This document shows positions 51,551 to 60,977 of a DNA stretch of 64,000 nucleotides, piece by piece. Under the pieces are notes generated by a model that ran no database searches, was not told where the DNA came from, and saw nothing but the letters and a program-made list of their open reading frames with translations. Numbering within the stretch: the stretch's first letter is position 1; the number at the start of each line of letters is the position of its first letter. The translations under genes were made by a program, and so were the position numbers. The DNA is from Pseudomonas sp. GM41(2012) (lineage in GTDB: Bacteria; Pseudomonadota; Gammaproteobacteria; Pseudomonadales; Pseudomonadaceae), in NCBI RefSeq assembly GCF_000282315.2, contig NZ_AKJN02000005.1, forward strand, positions 1 to 64,000, written 5' to 3'.

Positions 51551-51578
51551 GTTTGTGCCATGCCTCAGGTCGCGAGGC

Positions 51579-52949
51579 TCAATGCGCGAAACATTCTTCG
51601 ATCGAGCGTCGCTGCGTCTCGGCATACAACGCCAACTCATCAATCGTCGATCGCCCCAGCGCTTTCTCGAACACCTGCCGGTTCGACTGCACGCCATAGT
51701 GGGTTTGCGCCGCATCCCCCAGGTTCGACTGAAAAATCCCCGCAGCGCTGACTGGCAGGAAATCTTCGTACACCAACGGTTCAACCCGCAAATACCCGCC
51801 GTTGAGCAGATCCTCCAGCGACCACGATTTCAGCTCATCGGCCCCCAAACCTTTTTCCGTGACGAAGTAGCGAAAGTACGCCAGTTCCTCTCGGCGCATG
51901 CCCTCAACGGTGTCAGGGAATTCTGCAAAGTGCTGCGCCATCAGCGCGTTGTAACGTGCGGCATTGGCTTCATTGGGGAAGTCTTTCAATTCATCCCGGG
52001 CAGCGTTGAGCAAGCGGTCGTAAAGCGCCCGGCCTTTGGGAGTGAGCGCCGCGCCGCGTTGCTCGATCTCGCCGAAACGGGCGCTGTGGCTGCCGTGAGT
52101 CTGGGTTTGATCGGTGAAAGCGACAGGCTCATCCAAGGCCTTGAAACTGGTCTGGCGCAGCAGGATCGGGCACTGACGGCGGGGCGGTCCTTCGATCACC
52201 GCTTTGGGGGTGATGCCGTGGGCAGGCATTTGCGCCTGGACGATGTCGATGTCCAGGGTGCGCGGCGTCAGGTGGTTGATATGCGGGCCGGTGAACGCCA
52301 CCACGTCGGCGATCAGGCGATGCTGGGCGCTGAGCTTGCGGTACTGCTCGGCGGTCACGGTGGCGGTGTGATGCCAGCGGAATGTTTCCAGCGCCTGCTC
52401 GACGAAGTCCCGGGCCTCCTGTTCGGTGAGGCCGCCCTGGGTTTCGGCGCGCTCGATGAGAATCAACGCAGTGGGCGTGAAGATCGAACGCTTATCCAGC
52501 ACCGACTGGGCGAACGCTCGCAGTTCCAGGTCCTCGATCAGTTCCAGACGCAGCAGGGAGGTGAATACCCGGAACGGGCTGACCTGCAACGCCGCCTCAT
52601 GCACCGCGCGAAAAGCCGTGGAATGCACCGGAACGCCGGCCGGGGTCAGGTCGTAATAACCCACCGGCTGCATGCCCATCACCGCAAACAGCCGGGCGAG
52701 GGTGGCCAGTTCATCGGCGGTGCCGACACGGATCGCGCCATGCCGCTCCAGGTCCAGGCGCTGGATTTCACCGGTGCTGTTCAACTGTCGGGCGATCTGT
52801 GGATCACTGTCCAGCACGTGACGGTTGGTTTGTTCCACCAGTTCCATCAGCGCGCCGTACAGCGGCACTTCTTCGCGGTACATGTCGGACATCGCTTTGG
52901 AAAAGCGTTGGCGGATCAGGTCAGGGCTGACGAAGTTTGGGTGACTCAT
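51579..52949 (-). CDS. hglS: 2-oxoadipate dioxygenase/decarboxylase (HglS, YdcJ, DUF1338)
   Basis: 456 aa. HglS converts 2-oxoadipate to D-2-hydroxyglutarate in the D-lysine pathway of Pseudomonas, using Fe(II) in a VOC-like fold. The metal ligands described for P. putida HglS (His70, His226, Glu294) fall at the same positions here: E-R-H-G-A, G-P-H-I-N-H, R-F-G-E. The specificity region H-S-T-A-F-R is present. No other lysine genes are adjacent. Confidence 0.88.
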   Translation of the reverse strand: MSHPNFVSPDLIRQRFSKAMSDMYREEVPLYGALMELVEQTNRHVLDSDPQIARQLNSTGEIQRLDLERHGAIRVGTADELATLARLFAVMGMQPVGYYDLTPAGVPVHSTAFRAVHEAALQVSPFRVFTSLLRLELIEDLELRAFAQSVLDKRSIFTPTALILIERAETQGGLTEQEARDFVEQALETFRWHHTATVTAEQYRKLSAQHRLIADVVAFTGPHINHLTPRTLDIDIVQAQMPAHGITPKAVIEGPPRRQCPILLRQTSFKALDEPVAFTDQTQTHGSHSARFGEIEQRGAALTPKGRALYDRLLNAARDELKDFPNEANAARYNALMAQHFAEFPDTVEGMRREELAYFRYFVTEKGLGADELKSWSLEDLLNGGYLRVEPLVYEDFLPVSAAGIFQSNLGDAAQTHYGVQSNRQVFEKALGRSTIDELALYAETQRRSIEECFAH

Positions 52950-53059
52950 GAAAGAATTCCTGGTGCGGTAACGTAAAGGATGCGGGAAAAGATCGCAGCC
53001 TTGCGCGGCGCCGACAAACGAAGAATCTTACGGACTTCATTCTGCAAAGGACTGCATGT

Positions 53060-54016
53060 TCAGTGCAGCCGCTGATCCTGAGGGCTTTCCGAGCGCAGCG
53101 ATGCCAAAAATTCCCGATACAGCCGCGCCGTGTTCGTCGGTTGCTCCACCATTGGCATATGGCCGGTGTGGTCCCAGACTTCCACTCGCAGATCGGCGAT
53201 GCCTTTGCTCCAGATCGCCACGCTGCTGACATCGATCAAGCGGTCCTTGTGCCCCCACAGCAACAGCGCCTGGCACTTGATGTCGGGCAGTTTCGGCTCC
53301 ATCGGCGGGCTGGCACGGAAGTCGTTGAAGATTTCTTCCAGCTCATCGCGACTCTGTTCATAGCGTTGCGCCATGGCGTCCAGCACCACCTTGGGTACCC
53401 ACGGCGGTTCGGCCATGGTCATGGCGTAGAAGCGCTGGAATTCTTCCCGTGAATGAATCAGGAACGGGTTGTGGCCCTTGGCCAAATGCCGCTCCAGGTC
53501 GCTGGCTTCGGGGGCGGTGACACCTGCCGGGTCGATCAGGGCCACCGAAACAATGCGATCCGGGTACGTGGCCGCCAGCCACGCCGCCATGTAACCGCCC
53601 ATCGAGTTGCCGATCACGTGGACTTTCTCGACGCCGCAGACATCGAGCAACTGGATCATCCGCTTGGCCTGCAAGGGAATGTCGTAGCCGCCGCCCGCCT
53701 TGAAGCCGGTTTCGCCATGGCCGGCGATGTCGGGGATGATCACCCGATAATTGCCGACAAAGTGCCGGGCAAAACGCAGCCAGATGTTCTTGTCGGCGCT
53801 GTAGCCGTGGAGCATCAGCACGCTGCTGGACGCTTCGTACGGCCCGCCTTGCCAGGTCGAAACAGTCATTTCGGCGATCGGCACGACAATTTTGTGCAAG
53901 CCATACAGCTTCGCCTCTACCGACATGTTCAAGTCATAGAGCCAATGACCGATGGCCGGGTAACTCAACCAGCTCCAGGCCACGAAAACGGCGATTGCGA
54001 CAACCAACAAAAGCAT
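53060..54016 (-). CDS. membrane-anchored alpha/beta hydrolase
   Basis: 318 aa. Residues 1-19 are an uncleaved hydrophobic anchor. Nucleophile Ser138 in G-N-S-M-G-G; M-L-H-G-Y-S as oxyanion region; W-G-H-K-D-R-L-I-D (Asp) and H-T-G-H-M-P (His) complete the triad. Lies 22 nt downstream of the flavin monooxygenase gene on the same strand, so an ester produced by that enzyme could be its substrate. Confidence 0.85.
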   Translation of the reverse strand: MLLLVVAIAVFVAWSWLSYPAIGHWLYDLNMSVEAKLYGLHKIVVPIAEMTVSTWQGGPYEASSSVLMLHGYSADKNIWLRFARHFVGNYRVIIPDIAGHGETGFKAGGGYDIPLQAKRMIQLLDVCGVEKVHVIGNSMGGYMAAWLAATYPDRIVSVALIDPAGVTAPEASDLERHLAKGHNPFLIHSREEFQRFYAMTMAEPPWVPKVVLDAMAQRYEQSRDELEEIFNDFRASPPMEPKLPDIKCQALLLWGHKDRLIDVSSVAIWSKGIADLRVEVWDHTGHMPMVEQPTNTARLYREFLASLRSESPQDQRLH

Positions 54017-54038
54017 CAGGCATCTTCCTTTTACGTGA

Positions 54039-55493
54039 TCAGGACAGAATGTGATCGGCGGGTTTCAGCGCCCTGGTCAACCGGTGATAGCTGAAACTGA
54101 ACCCCGGAAACATCGCAATCACATGACCGCTCTTGCTTTGATACCAACTGTGGCAGCCCCCGGACTTCCATACGGTGCGTTCCATCTCCCGGTGGATCAT
54201 TTCAGTGTAGGTACGTTCTGCTTCGGGGCGAACTTCGATGCTGCGCAAACCGTGTTCTTTTAACGTGCGGATGCAATCGAGAATGTAGTTCATCTGAGAC
54301 TCGATGATGAACAGGGCCGAGGTATGGCCGATGCCCGTGTTGGGGCCGGTGACGATAAACAGGTTGGGGAAGTCCGGCAGGCTGGTGCCAAGATAGGCCC
54401 GCGGATACTGGGCCCAGAACGCTTTGAGTTGTGTGCCGTTTTTGCCGGTGACCGGGTAGGAAATCACCCCGTCGGTGGCGTCGTAACCGGTGGACCAGAC
54501 GATCAGGTCCAGGTCGATGTGTTGGCCGTCCTGGGTGACGATGCCGGTTTCATCGATGGCGGCGATGCCTTGCTCGCGGCTGTGCAGGCTCACGTTACTG
54601 CGGCCCAGCGCCGGGTACAGGGTGCTTGAGACGATTATCCGTTTGCAGCCGATGGCATAGTCGGGCGTCAGTTTTTGCCGCAATTGTGGGGCGGGCACTT
54701 GCCGTTTGAGGAAGCGCAGGGCGTGTTGCTGGACCACGCGGATCGCTGGTTTCGAATACTTGAAGGCAATCACTCGGGTTTCGAACAGCCAGTAGATCGT
54801 CCAGCGCAACAGTTTGTAGGCTGGTTTGAGCCCCAGTAACCAACGCTGGAAAGGCCCAAAGGCGCGGTCGGCCCGAGGCAACACCCAGTGCGGCGTGCGC
54901 TGGAACACATGCAGATGCTCGACGTCCGGGGCAATCGTCGGAATCACCTGGGCCGCGCTGGCACCGCTGCCAACGATGGCCACGCGTTTTTGCCGGTAAT
55001 CGTAGGTGTGATCCCAGTTGTTGGTGTGAAAAGTCTTGCCCTGAAACCGCTCCTGGCCCTCGAAGTGCGGGATCACCGGTTGGCTCAGCGGCCCGGTGGC
55101 GTTGATCAGGAACTGCGCATGGAACGTGCCTTTGCAGGCGGTGTGCACCGCCCAGCGTTTGCCGTCGTCGTCCCATTCGATGCGCTCGACATTGGCCTGC
55201 AGTTCAACCTTGTCTCGCAGGCCGAAGTGCTCCACCACGTACTGTGTGTAGCGGTGCAGTTCGGCCTGCTCGGCGAACATTTGCGTCCAGCGGTAGGGCG
55301 CGAAGGACAGCGAATAGAGCGGCGAGGGCACGTCGACCGCGGCACCGGGGTAGGTGTTTTGGCACCAGGTGCCGCCGAAAAAGTCCCGCCGTTCCAGCAG
55401 GCGAAAATCGTCGATGCCTGCCTTGAGCAAATTGATCGCCGCGCACTGGCCGCCAAATCCACTGCCGATGATCAACACTTGAAAGGTCTGCAT
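54039..55493 (-). CDS. flavin-containing monooxygenase, Baeyer-Villiger type
   Basis: 484 aa. FAD motif G-S-G-F-G-G near residue 10 and NADPH motif G-S-G-A-S-A near 175. Between them F-Q-G-K-T-F-H-T-N-N-W (150-160) matches the BVMO fingerprint F-x-G-x3-H-x3-W. Enzymes of this class insert oxygen into ketones or aldehydes to give esters. Followed by an alpha/beta hydrolase in the same operon, a pairing also known from P. fluorescens BVMO/esterase loci. Confidence 0.9.
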   Translation of the reverse strand: MQTFQVLIIGSGFGGQCAAINLLKAGIDDFRLLERRDFFGGTWCQNTYPGAAVDVPSPLYSLSFAPYRWTQMFAEQAELHRYTQYVVEHFGLRDKVELQANVERIEWDDDGKRWAVHTACKGTFHAQFLINATGPLSQPVIPHFEGQERFQGKTFHTNNWDHTYDYRQKRVAIVGSGASAAQVIPTIAPDVEHLHVFQRTPHWVLPRADRAFGPFQRWLLGLKPAYKLLRWTIYWLFETRVIAFKYSKPAIRVVQQHALRFLKRQVPAPQLRQKLTPDYAIGCKRIIVSSTLYPALGRSNVSLHSREQGIAAIDETGIVTQDGQHIDLDLIVWSTGYDATDGVISYPVTGKNGTQLKAFWAQYPRAYLGTSLPDFPNLFIVTGPNTGIGHTSALFIIESQMNYILDCIRTLKEHGLRSIEVRPEAERTYTEMIHREMERTVWKSGGCHSWYQSKSGHVIAMFPGFSFSYHRLTRALKPADHILS

Positions 55494-55683
55494 GGGCCTC
55501 CTTTTTTATCGTTATTGATCGAACCCTTCTTTCATGTATAGCCAAACATTGGGCGCTCGCCTCAAGGTTGTGCCGTGGTATTCAGACCGCCAGCCGGTGA
55601 TGGCTATTTGCCGCTTCCCTGATAGACTCTCACCACACTTGAAGCCCTGTTTTCAGGTTCCGTTCAGTGGCGCAGAGGCCTCT

Positions 55684-56757
55684 ATGGAAAAAACGGGAGG
55701 AAAAGGACTTTCACTGGCCAGGAGGCTCTATACATCGCGAACCCTGGGTTTAGCCTTGGGGCTGTTGCTCGTGAGCGCAGCGATGTATCCACTCAACCCT
55801 GCACCGTGGGTGTGGGCGGCGATGCTGCTCAACGCCATACTCTGGCCGCACGTGGCCTATCAATGGGCGCGCCGCGCGCCAGTGCCTTATCACGCCGAAC
55901 ACCGAAACCTGCTGGTGGACGCCTTTCTCGGCGGCTTTTGGGTCGCAGCCATGCACTTCAATCCGCTGCCCGGCGCGACGACCCTGGGCATGATGGCGAT
56001 GAACAATGTGGCCATTGGCGGTTTGCGTTTCCTGTTGGCGGGAACCGTGGCGCAAGTTCTCGGGATGGGCGTCGGACTGCTGATTTTCTCCCCGGCCTTC
56101 GTCCCGCAAACCAGCCAACTGCAGATGTATGCCTGTTTGCCCTTGATGTGTTTGTATCCGCTGGCATTGGGCTGGATCTGCTTCCGCCAGGCTCACACCC
56201 TCGGCCGACAAAAGCGTGAATTGCTGGCCCTGAGCCGCACCGACAGCCTCACCGGCTTGCTCAACCACGGCGCCTGGAAGGATCAACTGGAAATCGAATT
56301 CCAGCGTTGCAAACGTCAGCAGCAGGGCGGGGCGATTGCTCTGATCGACATCGACCATTTCAAATCTATCAACGACACCTACGGCCACGTTGCCGGGGAC
56401 ATCGTGTTGCGCCAGTTGAGCAAAATGCTCAAGCAGAACCTGCGCGCGGCGGATGTTGCCGGGCGCTACGGTGGCGACGAGTTCTGCGTGATCCTCCCGG
56501 ATCTTCCGCTCACGAGCGCTGCGGTCGCCATGGATGCGCTGCGTGATCGCTTCGCCACGTTGGGCTACGAGCAGAGCCCGGCACTGACAGTCAGCCTGAG
56601 CATCGGTCTGGCCGCCTTCAACCCGGCATACACCGACGCAACCCTGTGGCTCAACGACGCCGACCAGGCGCTCTACGAAGCCAAAGCCTCCGGTCGCAAC
56701 CGCGTCATCTGTTGCAGCGATGACAAACCGCATCACCCATTACTTGATTCGGTGTGA
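55684..56757 (+). CDS. MASE2-domain diguanylate cyclase
   Basis: 357 aa from ATG 55684, the natural start of the MASE2 domain (a longer frame starts at 55534 without RBS). Residues 10-170 hold the membrane-embedded MASE2 sensor (L-A-R-R-L-Y-T-S-R-T-L-G and W-P-H-V-A-Y). The GGDEF domain follows with active site G-G-D-E-F at 263-267 and a product-inhibition I-site R-A-A-D at 254-257, so it should synthesise c-di-GMP and be feedback regulated. Similar to DgcC/AdrA-type enzymes. Confidence 0.93.
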   Translation: MEKTGGKGLSLARRLYTSRTLGLALGLLLVSAAMYPLNPAPWVWAAMLLNAILWPHVAYQWARRAPVPYHAEHRNLLVDAFLGGFWVAAMHFNPLPGATTLGMMAMNNVAIGGLRFLLAGTVAQVLGMGVGLLIFSPAFVPQTSQLQMYACLPLMCLYPLALGWICFRQAHTLGRQKRELLALSRTDSLTGLLNHGAWKDQLEIEFQRCKRQQQGGAIALIDIDHFKSINDTYGHVAGDIVLRQLSKMLKQNLRAADVAGRYGGDEFCVILPDLPLTSAAVAMDALRDRFATLGYEQSPALTVSLSIGLAAFNPAYTDATLWLNDADQALYEAKASGRNRVICCSDDKPHHPLLDSV

Positions 56758-56787
56758 TCCATCACCAGTAATGTCGCCTGACATTCC

Positions 56788-56852
56788 GCCATCGCGAGCT
56801 CGGCTCCTACAGATCACGTTGCCCTGTAGGAGCAAGGCTTGCCCGCGATGGC
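56788..56852. repeat. REP doublet
   Basis: GCCATCGCGAGCTCGGCTCC / GGAGCAAGGCTTGCCCGCGA, an imperfect inverted pair with CTACAG/CTGTAG at the inner ends. Confidence 0.85.
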
Positions 56853-56960
56853 TTCAACTCGGTCCAAAGCCGAACGCTCAGTGTCGCATTCGGTCTAGAG
56901 CCTTGCGCCGTAGTCAGGTAGGGTGTTTTTCACCCCCCGACACGAAACAAGGATCGATTC

Positions 56961-58205
56961 ATGACGTTCAATCTCCCTCGCTCCCTGCTGGCCACCAGCC
57001 TTGGCCTGACCATCGCCCTCGGCGCTTTCGCTCCCACCGTTTTCGCCGAACCGCACAAACAAGTCCTCACCGATGCCGAACAGTACAAGGGCGAAGCCCT
57101 GAAGTTACTGGAGCGTTTGGTGAACATCGACTCCGGTTCCGGCTTTGAACCGGGCCTGACGAAAGTCAGCGACATCGCCATCGACGAACTGAAAAAACTC
57201 GGCGCGACCCTCGAGCTTGTGCCCAATACCCCGGACAAAAGCAGCCACGTGATCGCGACCCTCAAAGGCACCGGCAAGGCAAAAATCCTGCTGATGGCGC
57301 ACATGGACACCGTCTTCAAGGAAGGTTCGGCCGCCGAGCGTCCGTTCCACATCAAGGACGGCCGCGCCTACGGGCCGGGCGTGATGGACGACAAGGGCGG
57401 CATCGTTGCAGGGATCTACGCGCTGAAAGTCCTGAAAAACCTCGACTTCAAGGACTACGCGCAAATCACCTTTCTGCTCGATGCCAGCGAAGAAACCGGC
57501 TCGGACATTGCCACCGACCTGATCAAGAAAACCGCCAAGGCCCACGACGTCACCCTCAACCTCGAACCGGGCCGCCCGGCGGATGGCCTGGTGGTGTGGC
57601 GCAAAGGCAGTGCCACCGCCGTGGTCGAGGTCAAGGGTAAGGCGGCTCATGCCGGTGTCGCGCCGGAGCTGGGACGCAACGCCGCCATGGAAGCAGCGCA
57701 CCAGATTTTGCAGCTCGGCAAACTGGGCGACGCGGAGAAGAAAACCACCATCAACTTCACCGTACTCAAGGCTGGGGACCGCACCAACGTCATTCCGGAT
57801 CAAGCCACCGCCAAGGCAGACGTGCGGGCGGCGGTGCCGGAAGAGTTTGACCGGATCGAGAAGGACCTGGCGCGGGTTTCGAAAGACAAGCTGATTGCTG
57901 ACACAGAAGTCACCACCACCCTTCAGCGCGGATTGCCGCCGATGCCGCAAACGCCGGAATCGGATCGGTTGATGGCGATGGCTCAAGGGATTTACGGTGA
58001 AATTGGCCGCAAGTTGACGGAAGAAGGTAGCGGTGGGGCGGCGGATGCCAGCCTGTCAGCGGGCGTGGGTACGCCGACGCTGGATGGGTTCGGGATTGTT
58101 GGCGGGAATATTCATACGCCGGAGGAATACGCGGAGGTAGAGAGTGTGGCGCCGCGGATTTACTTGTTGTCGCGGATGATTATGGAGTTGGCCAAGGCTC
58201 ACTGA
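56961..58205 (+). CDS. exported M20 metallopeptidase, glutamate carboxypeptidase (CPG2-like)
   Basis: 414 aa. Residues 1-29 are a signal peptide (V-F-A-E). The two-zinc site of carboxypeptidase G2 is preserved: His114 in M-A-H-M-D-T-V, bridging Asp143 in G-P-G-V-M-D-D-K-G-G, catalytic Glu177 and Glu178 in D-A-S-E-E-T-G, and a late His in G-N-I-H-T-P-E-E-Y. CPG2 removes C-terminal glutamate from folates. Expected in the periplasm. AAGGA lies upstream of the ATG. Confidence 0.9.
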   Translation: MTFNLPRSLLATSLGLTIALGAFAPTVFAEPHKQVLTDAEQYKGEALKLLERLVNIDSGSGFEPGLTKVSDIAIDELKKLGATLELVPNTPDKSSHVIATLKGTGKAKILLMAHMDTVFKEGSAAERPFHIKDGRAYGPGVMDDKGGIVAGIYALKVLKNLDFKDYAQITFLLDASEETGSDIATDLIKKTAKAHDVTLNLEPGRPADGLVVWRKGSATAVVEVKGKAAHAGVAPELGRNAAMEAAHQILQLGKLGDAEKKTTINFTVLKAGDRTNVIPDQATAKADVRAAVPEEFDRIEKDLARVSKDKLIADTEVTTTLQRGLPPMPQTPESDRLMAMAQGIYGEIGRKLTEEGSGGAADASLSAGVGTPTLDGFGIVGGNIHTPEEYAEVESVAPRIYLLSRMIMELAKAH

Positions 58206-58244
58206 ATTGCGTGCGGTTTGGGGGTGGTGGGTCAGTTGGATCGA

Positions 58245-58458
58245 CCCCTCACCCTAACCCTCTCCCCAAGGGGGCGAGGGGACTGACCGAGTTGTTTTGG
58301 CTATTTACTGCGACCTGAGAGATTGAGTCGAACTTGGATTCGACCAACAGCAAATCACTTAAAAATCGCATTCAACTCGGTCGTTCACGTCGCCGGACTC
58401 CTCAAGAAACCCACGGTCAGTCCCCTCGCCCCTCTGGGGAGAGGGTTAGGGTGAGGGG
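58245..58458. repeat. MITE-like long inverted repeat
   Basis: Near-perfect 44-bp arms: CCCCTCACCCTAACCCTCTC at 58245 and its complement ending at 58458; the inner parts GGGGACTGACC / GGTCAGTCCCC also pair. A shorter nested pair ACCGAGTTG / CAACTCGGT lies inside. About 126 nt of non-coding centre. It occupies most of the gene-free stretch 58206-58636. Confidence 0.8.
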
Positions 58459-58636
58459 GGGGGCTCAAGCCGGACACCGCCGTCAAAACCACCCCACAAC
58501 TTTCCAAGACGTTTCCCACAGAACTGCTCGTTGCAGTGCTGCAAGTTGGCCCTTTATGATCTCGGCTCGCGGTCAATCCCGCGACGATTTTGGCCGGTCG
58601 AATCCCTGAAGTCCTTATTTATCAGGAGATATTTCC

Positions 58637-58939
58637 ATGTTCGACCAAGTCATGCCCCGTTACCTCCCCATCGACACCTACGACGCCGAAACCCCGGTGC
58701 TCTTCATCAACACTCACAAAGAACTCAGCGACATCGCCGCTTGCGCCGCGCATCGCTTTACTGTGGTTCGCGATCTGGCGGACACCTTGTCCAGCCTGAA
58801 CCTCAAAGACATTTCCGATTGCGATCTGACGCGCGTTACCCGGGCAGTTCATCTGCTGATGCGCGAAGATTGCGCGATGCTGAATGTGGTTCAGGCGCGG
58901 GCGTTGCAGCGGGAGGTGGAGTTCAAGACCGCGAAGTAG
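58637..58939 (+). CDS. small hypothetical protein
   Basis: 100 aa. CAGGAG lies upstream of the ATG. Helical, with L-A-D-T-L-S-S-L-N-L and A-V-H-L-L-M-R-E-D-C-A. No signal peptide or known motif; it resembles short Pseudomonas proteins of unknown role. Confidence 0.7.
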   Translation: MFDQVMPRYLPIDTYDAETPVLFINTHKELSDIAACAAHRFTVVRDLADTLSSLNLKDISDCDLTRVTRAVHLLMREDCAMLNVVQARALQREVEFKTAK

Positions 58940-58947
58940 GCAAGATC

Positions 58948-59025
58948 AAAAGATCGCAGCCTGCGGCAGCTCCTACATTGAGATGGCGTATTCCCTGTAG
59001 GAGCTGCCGCAGGCTGCGATCTTTT
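58948..59025. repeat. REP doublet (perfect 30-bp inverted repeat)
   Basis: AAAAGATCGCAGCCTGCGGC at left and its complement at right, 18-nt loop, between convergent genes. Confidence 0.92.
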
Positions 59026-59037
59026 CGGTGGTCTCCG

Positions 59038-59907
59038 TTATTCCTTAACACTCATAAACTCTTCCGCCCAACGAATGTATTCCTCAGGCTGCGTATAGGT
59101 ATGAGTCAACTCGGTGGCGCTCAGGTCCGACGCCTGAGTAAAGAACTGCCGTTGTTCCCGCAGGCTGTCATACGTGGCCTTGATCGCGGCGAAGTAGGCG
59201 CCGTGACCATCGATGGTGACCCGCACGCCCAGTTCGGCCAGGCGTTTGTCGTCGCGCAGCAGCGGGTTGCCGTAGGTGACCAGCATCAACGGCACGCTCA
59301 GGTGCTCGGAGATTTGTTCGAGGTGGTCGAAGTCCCGCACGCCCACCATGCAAATCCCGTCCGCACCGGCCTGCTGGTAATGACAGGTACGGCTGATGAC
59401 TTCCTGCACCGGCAGGATCCCGGCGTTGGTGCGGGCGATGATTGCCATTTCCGAATCGACCCGGGCTTCCAGTGCCGCACGAATCTTGCCGACGCCTTCT
59501 GCCACCCCGATCAGGTCGGTGGACTTGCGGCCGAACTGGGCGGGCAGCAACGTGTCTTCGATGGTCAGGGCGGCCACACCGGCACGTTCGAGTTCGACGA
59601 TGGTGCGCATCACGTTCAGCGCGTTGCCGTAGCCGTGGTCGGCGTCGGCGATGACCGGCAATTGAGCGACACGGCCAATGCGAGTGGCCTGCTCGGCAAA
59701 CTCGCTGAGGGTGATCAAGGCAAAGTCGGGAGCGCCCAGTACCTGCAACGATGCGACTGAACCGCCCAGGATCCCCACTTCAAAACCCAGATCCGCGGCA
59801 ATGCGGGCCGACATCGGGTCGAAAACCGACGCCGTGTGATAGCAGGTATTGGAAGCGAACAGCTCGCGAAAGTTACGGCGCAAATCTTGATGAGAAAGCC
59901 TGGACAT
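59038..59907 (-). CDS. oxaloacetate decarboxylase, isocitrate lyase/PEP mutase superfamily (PA4872-like)
   Basis: 289 aa from ATG 59907. D-A-D-H-G-Y-G-N near residue 85 is the metal-binding Asp-x-Asp block of the superfamily, here in the variant found in P. aeruginosa PA4872, a characterised oxaloacetate decarboxylase. [11 protein letters not shown] replaces the isocitrate-lyase K-K-C-G-H loop. Length matches PA4872 (287 aa). Next to the AT-rich cassette but with normal base use. Confidence 0.9.
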   Translation of the reverse strand: MSRLSHQDLRRNFRELFASNTCYHTASVFDPMSARIAADLGFEVGILGGSVASLQVLGAPDFALITLSEFAEQATRIGRVAQLPVIADADHGYGNALNVMRTIVELERAGVAALTIEDTLLPAQFGRKSTDLIGVAEGVGKIRAALEARVDSEMAIIARTNAGILPVQEVISRTCHYQQAGADGICMVGVRDFDHLEQISEHLSVPLMLVTYGNPLLRDDKRLAELGVRVTIDGHGAYFAAIKATYDSLREQRQFFTQASDLSATELTHTYTQPEEYIRWAEEFMSVKE

Positions 59908-60050
59908 ATGAGTTCCACCACTGCAATGGGAATGGAAGGGCTTGAGCAAAAGTGTCAACGCCGAAGGACCAAAAGGCTATCACGCGAGCGGGGGGAGAAT
60001 GATGACGAATTTGCAGAAGCCAGCGGTAGATTGCTGGGCAATACATCTTG

Positions 60051-60091
60051 ATGAAAAAAAAAGGCTGCAAACCTTGTCAGTCTGCAGCCTT
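60051..60091 (-). terminator. terminator of the peptide cassette
   Basis: On the minus strand AAGGCTGCA pairs with TGCAGCCTT, followed by nine T residues. It lies 26 nt after the 59-aa gene stop and points the same way. Confidence 0.9.
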
Positions 60092-60116
60092 GGTAGTGCT
60101 CTCAAAGAGAGCGGTT

Positions 60117-60296
60117 TCAGCCTTGAGCCGGCAGCCCCCAGAATTTCTTGATTTCGTGGATATTACCCACGTTATAACGAGGCCCGACGCCGGAGGAGCA
60201 TGGTTCTAGCGACGTTGTCTTGACCGGCGTGTTGATGACATTGGCTCCAGCGCGCAGAAGCGGAGTTTCGTTCCAGTTGTTCATTGGCTTGTTCAT
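60117..60296 (-). CDS. 59-aa peptide, possible precursor or effector of the cassette
   Basis: 59 aa from ATG 60296 with AAGGAAATAAAT directly upstream, a strong RBS. Sequence begins M-N-K-P-M-N-N-W-N-E-T-P-L-L-R-A and ends G-N-I-H-E-I-K-K-F-W-G-L-P-A-Q-G; a single Cys lies in E-P-C-S-S-G-V-G-P-R-Y. No signal peptide, no hydrophobic segment. It is the last gene of a three-gene operon and has its own terminator. A modified-peptide precursor is a possibility from context only; no known RiPP motif is recognised. Confidence 0.8.
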   Translation of the reverse strand: MNKPMNNWNETPLLRAGANVINTPVKTTSLEPCSSGVGPRYNVGNIHEIKKFWGLPAQG

Positions 60297-60335
60297 ATTT
60301 ATTTCCTTTTTTAGATTAATGGGGGTAGCCGATTG

Positions 60336-60977
60336 CTACCCGCCTTGAAGCAGTGACAGCGTGCGTTCAAAGAATGCTGTTTCCTGCATAGCAATACCGG
60401 GGTAAGTCGGTATATGGTTTTCGTCGAAGCACCAAGCTTCTTCGGTTATATCCGATCGCTGAGGGTGAATAAGCAAACTCAGTGATGCGGACATTGTTCT
60501 GGGTGGAAGTTGTTTATGTATTTCCTGTAGTGGGAGCATGTGCAGAACTTCGCCGGGTGCGAGTTTCAGTACATGCTCTTCACTGAGTGCGGGTAGGGTG
60601 CCGGCTTGTATCGGTGTGTTATCAAGTATTTTTCGTGTGACAGTCGTGTACCCGTCGCCGCTATAACCCACGGCATAGATTTCAAAGTCGTGAGTGTGAT
60701 TCAGGTCATAGATGAACGTTTCACTTTCGTCTTGTGACGTAATCGGAGACCAGAATCCAAGGCGAACGGTAAACATATCATTGTAGGCCAGTATAAAAGC
60801 ATAAGCGCTGTAGAGGCTGTTGCTAGTACTAAACCCGTCTCGCTGAATAGTGGTGTAAAGGTGCTCGCTCAACAACGTTCGATTTGTAGCCAGTTGACGC
60901 AGATCTTCTATGATTTTTGGCTTGTCTCGCTCAAGATCGTAAGTTGTCATCCGCTCAATGAACGCTTCCAGTTTCAT
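60336..60977 (-). CDS. cupin-like protein of unknown function
   Basis: 213 aa. Residues 1-75 are helical (F-I-E-R-M-T-T-Y-D-L-E-R-D-K-P-K-I). From about 88 a beta-barrel-like part begins with L-N-H-T-H-D-F-E-I-Y-A-V-G-Y-S-G-D-G-Y: His94, His96 and Glu99 could bind a metal as in cupins. A further P-G-E-V-L-H-M-L-P-L and E-I-H-K-Q-L-P-P supply the second cupin-like half. Start overlaps the upstream gene's stop (ATGA). It could be an Fe(II) enzyme acting on the 59-aa peptide; this is not shown. Confidence 0.75.
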   Translation of the reverse strand: MKLEAFIERMTTYDLERDKPKIIEDLRQLATNRTLLSEHLYTTIQRDGFSTSNSLYSAYAFILAYNDMFTVRLGFWSPITSQDESETFIYDLNHTHDFEIYAVGYSGDGYTTVTRKILDNTPIQAGTLPALSEEHVLKLAPGEVLHMLPLQEIHKQLPPRTMSASLSLLIHPQRSDITEEAWCFDENHIPTYPGIAMQETAFFERTLSLLQGG

